Program-made: the position numbers and the translations under genes
NCBI GenBank assembly: GCA_900109895.1
Contig: FOBR01000023.1
Location: 1 to 64,000 of the forward strand
Source: a bacterium A37T11
GTDB lineage: Bacteria; Bacteroidota; Bacteroidia; Sphingobacteriales; Sphingobacteriaceae
Length of the DNA: 64,000 bases
Reading direction: 5' to 3'
Part shown: one piece after another, positions 62,676 to 64,000 of the stretch
Numbering within the stretch: position 1 is the first letter of the stretch
Layout: each line of letters begins with the position of its first letter
Notes under the pieces: model-generated
The model's database searches: none
Told to the model about the DNA's origin: nothing
Seen by the model: only the letters and a program-made list of their open reading frames with translations

Positions 62676-63998
62676 TCAACGCCTGCCGGATTGTTTAAGA
62701 TCCCAGATTGTGGATACCAGAGTATCTATTTCTGTACAGGTATTGTAAAAAGCCAATGATGGCCTCACCGTTGATTCCACCCCGAAACGTCTTAAGATAG
62801 GCTGTGCGCAATGGTGTCCCGAACGAACGGCGATCCCATTTTTGCTTAAAGCCTCCCCGACTTCTTCCGTGCGGTAACCTGCTAAAACAAATGACAACAC
62901 GCTGGTCTTATCTTTGGCAGTACCAATTAAACGCAGGCCAGGTATGTCTTTGAGCAAATTTATCGCATAGTGCAATAAATAGTGCTCATACTGGTAAATA
63001 AGGTCAATGCCGATCTTATTAACATAATCCAATGCGGCACCCAACCCTACTGCATCTGCGATATTGCCGGTTCCGGCTTCAAAACGCGAAGGGCTGTCAT
63101 GATATTGGGTGTGCTCAAAGGTTACATCTTTGATCATATTACCACCACCCTGCCAGGGTTGGGTTTGGTTAAGCAGGTCTTCCTTACCATACAGCACGCC
63201 GATGCCTGTTGGCCCGAATATTTTGTGGCCTGAAAAAACAAACCAGTCAGCATCCAGCGCTTGCACATCGGTGCGGATATGCGATACCGATTGCGCACCA
63301 TCTGCCAAAACACGGGCACCTGCCTGATGGGCCAATTCGACGATCCTTTTTGCCGGTGTCACCGTACCCAGTGCGTTTGATACCAGCGTAAAAGAAACAA
63401 GCTTGGTTTTTGGGCTAAGAAGTTTGGCATATTCCTCCAATATAACCTGCCCATCGTCATCAACCGGGATCACTTTTATTTTCAAGCCTTTTTTTGTCGC
63501 CAGCAGTTGCCAGGGTACAATATTGGCATGGTGTTCCAAGTGTGTAATAATGATCTCATCCCCTTCTTGTAGGTACTGGTCTCCCCAACTTTGGGCAACC
63601 AGGTTGATGGCTTCGGTGGTACCGCGCACAAACACGATCTCATTTGGAGAGGCTGCATTTAAAAAGTGTTGCACCTTTTGCCGCGCTTCTTCATAGGCAT
63701 CCGTAGCCCGAGCTGCCAGCGTATGGGCTGCCCGGTGGATGTTTGAATTTTCGTGCGCATAAAAATATCCGAGCCGGTCAATCACTTGTTGGGGCTTGTG
63801 GGTAGTAGCCGCATTGTCCAGCCATATCAAGGGTCTTCCGTTAACGCGTTCCTGCAAAATCGGAAAGTCGTTACGCACCCAATTCAGGTTAAACGGAGGG
63901 ACAGACTGCCCCCCGGAAGCTCCCGAAGAAAAATAATACGCCCGTTCATCGGGTATGCTCTTTGGGGTAAACGCAAACTGGGAAGAAGGACCAGACAC
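62676..63998 (-). CDS. Cysteine desulfurase, encapsulin-cargo type (partial)
   Basis: This PLP-dependent group II cysteine desulfurase releases sulfur from cysteine. The visible 440 residues end at the window edge, and the Met at 63998 is probably internal. PLP lysine K259 (SGHKIFGPTG), catalytic C397 (SGHHCAQPILRRFG) and NSNIHRAAH are present. Several features differ from ordinary SufS and match, from memory, the cargo desulfurases of family 2A encapsulins: a disordered Pro/Ser/Gly-rich N-terminal extension (about residues 1-35), GGGNMIKDVTFEHTQ, SVLSFVLAGYRTEEVG and TVRPSLAFYNTCTEID. In those systems an unstructured N-terminal domain targets the enzyme to the shell. If so, a shell gene should lie just beyond 64000. 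Otherwise it is a SufS paralogue. Confidence 0.82.
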   Translation of the reverse strand: MSGPSSQFAFTPKSIPDERAYYFSSGASGGQSVPPFNLNWVRNDFPILQERVNGRPLIWLDNAATTHKPQQVIDRLGYFYAHENSNIHRAAHTLAARATDAYEEARQKVQHFLNAASPNEIVFVRGTTEAINLVAQSWGDQYLQEGDEIIITHLEHHANIVPWQLLATKKGLKIKVIPVDDDGQVILEEYAKLLSPKTKLVSFTLVSNALGTVTPAKRIVELAHQAGARVLADGAQSVSHIRTDVQALDADWFVFSGHKIFGPTGIGVLYGKEDLLNQTQPWQGGGNMIKDVTFEHTQYHDSPSRFEAGTGNIADAVGLGAALDYVNKIGIDLIYQYEHYLLHYAINLLKDIPGLRLIGTAKDKTSVLSFVLAGYRTEEVGEALSKNGIAVRSGHHCAQPILRRFGVESTVRPSLAFYNTCTEIDTLVSTIWDLKQSGRR

Positions 63999-64000
63999 AT

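Noticed and set aside
62676-63998. Simple assignment as sufS
   Set aside because: The N-terminal extension and C-terminal signatures differ from ordinary SufS, and no other suf gene is visible; the name is left open.

Overview
The window reads as chromosomal DNA from a polysaccharide-degrading member of the Bacteroidota, probably Sphingobacteriales or Chitinophagales. The signs are four SusC/SusD pairs plus a fifth susC relic, ECF sigma/FecR pairs upstream of STN-type SusC proteins, signal peptides ending in AQ or a lipobox Cys, and TAnnTTTG -7 promoter boxes. Nearly everything between 7.3 and 58 kb is on the minus strand, so the layout is a tandem array of polysaccharide utilization loci (PULs). 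I saw no rRNA, tRNA, CRISPR array or intact insertion sequence.

Layout. 0-2 kb: a decayed susC. 2-8 kb: housekeeping or solitary genes (AAA ATPase with a nuclease-like C-terminus, an alpha-oxoamine synthase divergent from a small HTH protein, a secreted repeat protein, an FnIII protein, an orphan ECF sigma). 8-23.5 kb: PUL D, with susC/susD, a GH2 enzyme, an SDR, an MFS transporter, an RraA-family protein, an IclR regulator, a glucarate-dehydratase-like enolase-superfamily enzyme, a GH10 lacking half its barrel, and a GH78 upstream. This fits uptake of oligosaccharides followed by oxidative, non-phosphorylating catabolism of a sugar acid. 23.6-25.2 kb: pafA phosphatase on the plus strand. 25-33.6 kb: PUL A (sigma, FecR, a susC with two frameshifts, susD, BNR-4 propeller enzyme). 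33.7-42 kb: PUL B (sigma, FecR, SusC, SusD, GH105). 42-48.9 kb: a separate operon of exported oxidoreductases, a pyruvyl-transferase-fold protein, an MFS transporter, and VOC and NIPSNAP proteins. 49-58 kb: PUL C (sigma fused to GH36, FecR, SusC, SusD). 58.3-61.3 kb: two sulfatases on the plus strand. 61.4-64 kb: a Cys/Met-metabolism PLP enzyme convergent with a cysteine desulfurase that runs off the window edge.

Together the enzymes (GH78, BNR-4, GH105, GH2, GH36, sulfatases, sugar-acid catabolism) suggest a complex rhamnose/uronic-acid glycan, possibly sulfated. The actual substrate is not proven by sequence.

The most unusual item is the single ORF at 55492-58074. It joins a complete ECF sigma factor to a signal-peptide-like hydrophobic segment and a GH36-like glycosidase, at exactly the place where the other two PULs have only a sigma gene followed by fecR. 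An 8-base homopolymer sits at the junction, so a real fusion, slippage and a one-base sequence error all need to be separated. The cysteine desulfurase at the right edge resembles the cargo enzyme of family 2A encapsulins and predicts a shell gene just outside the window.
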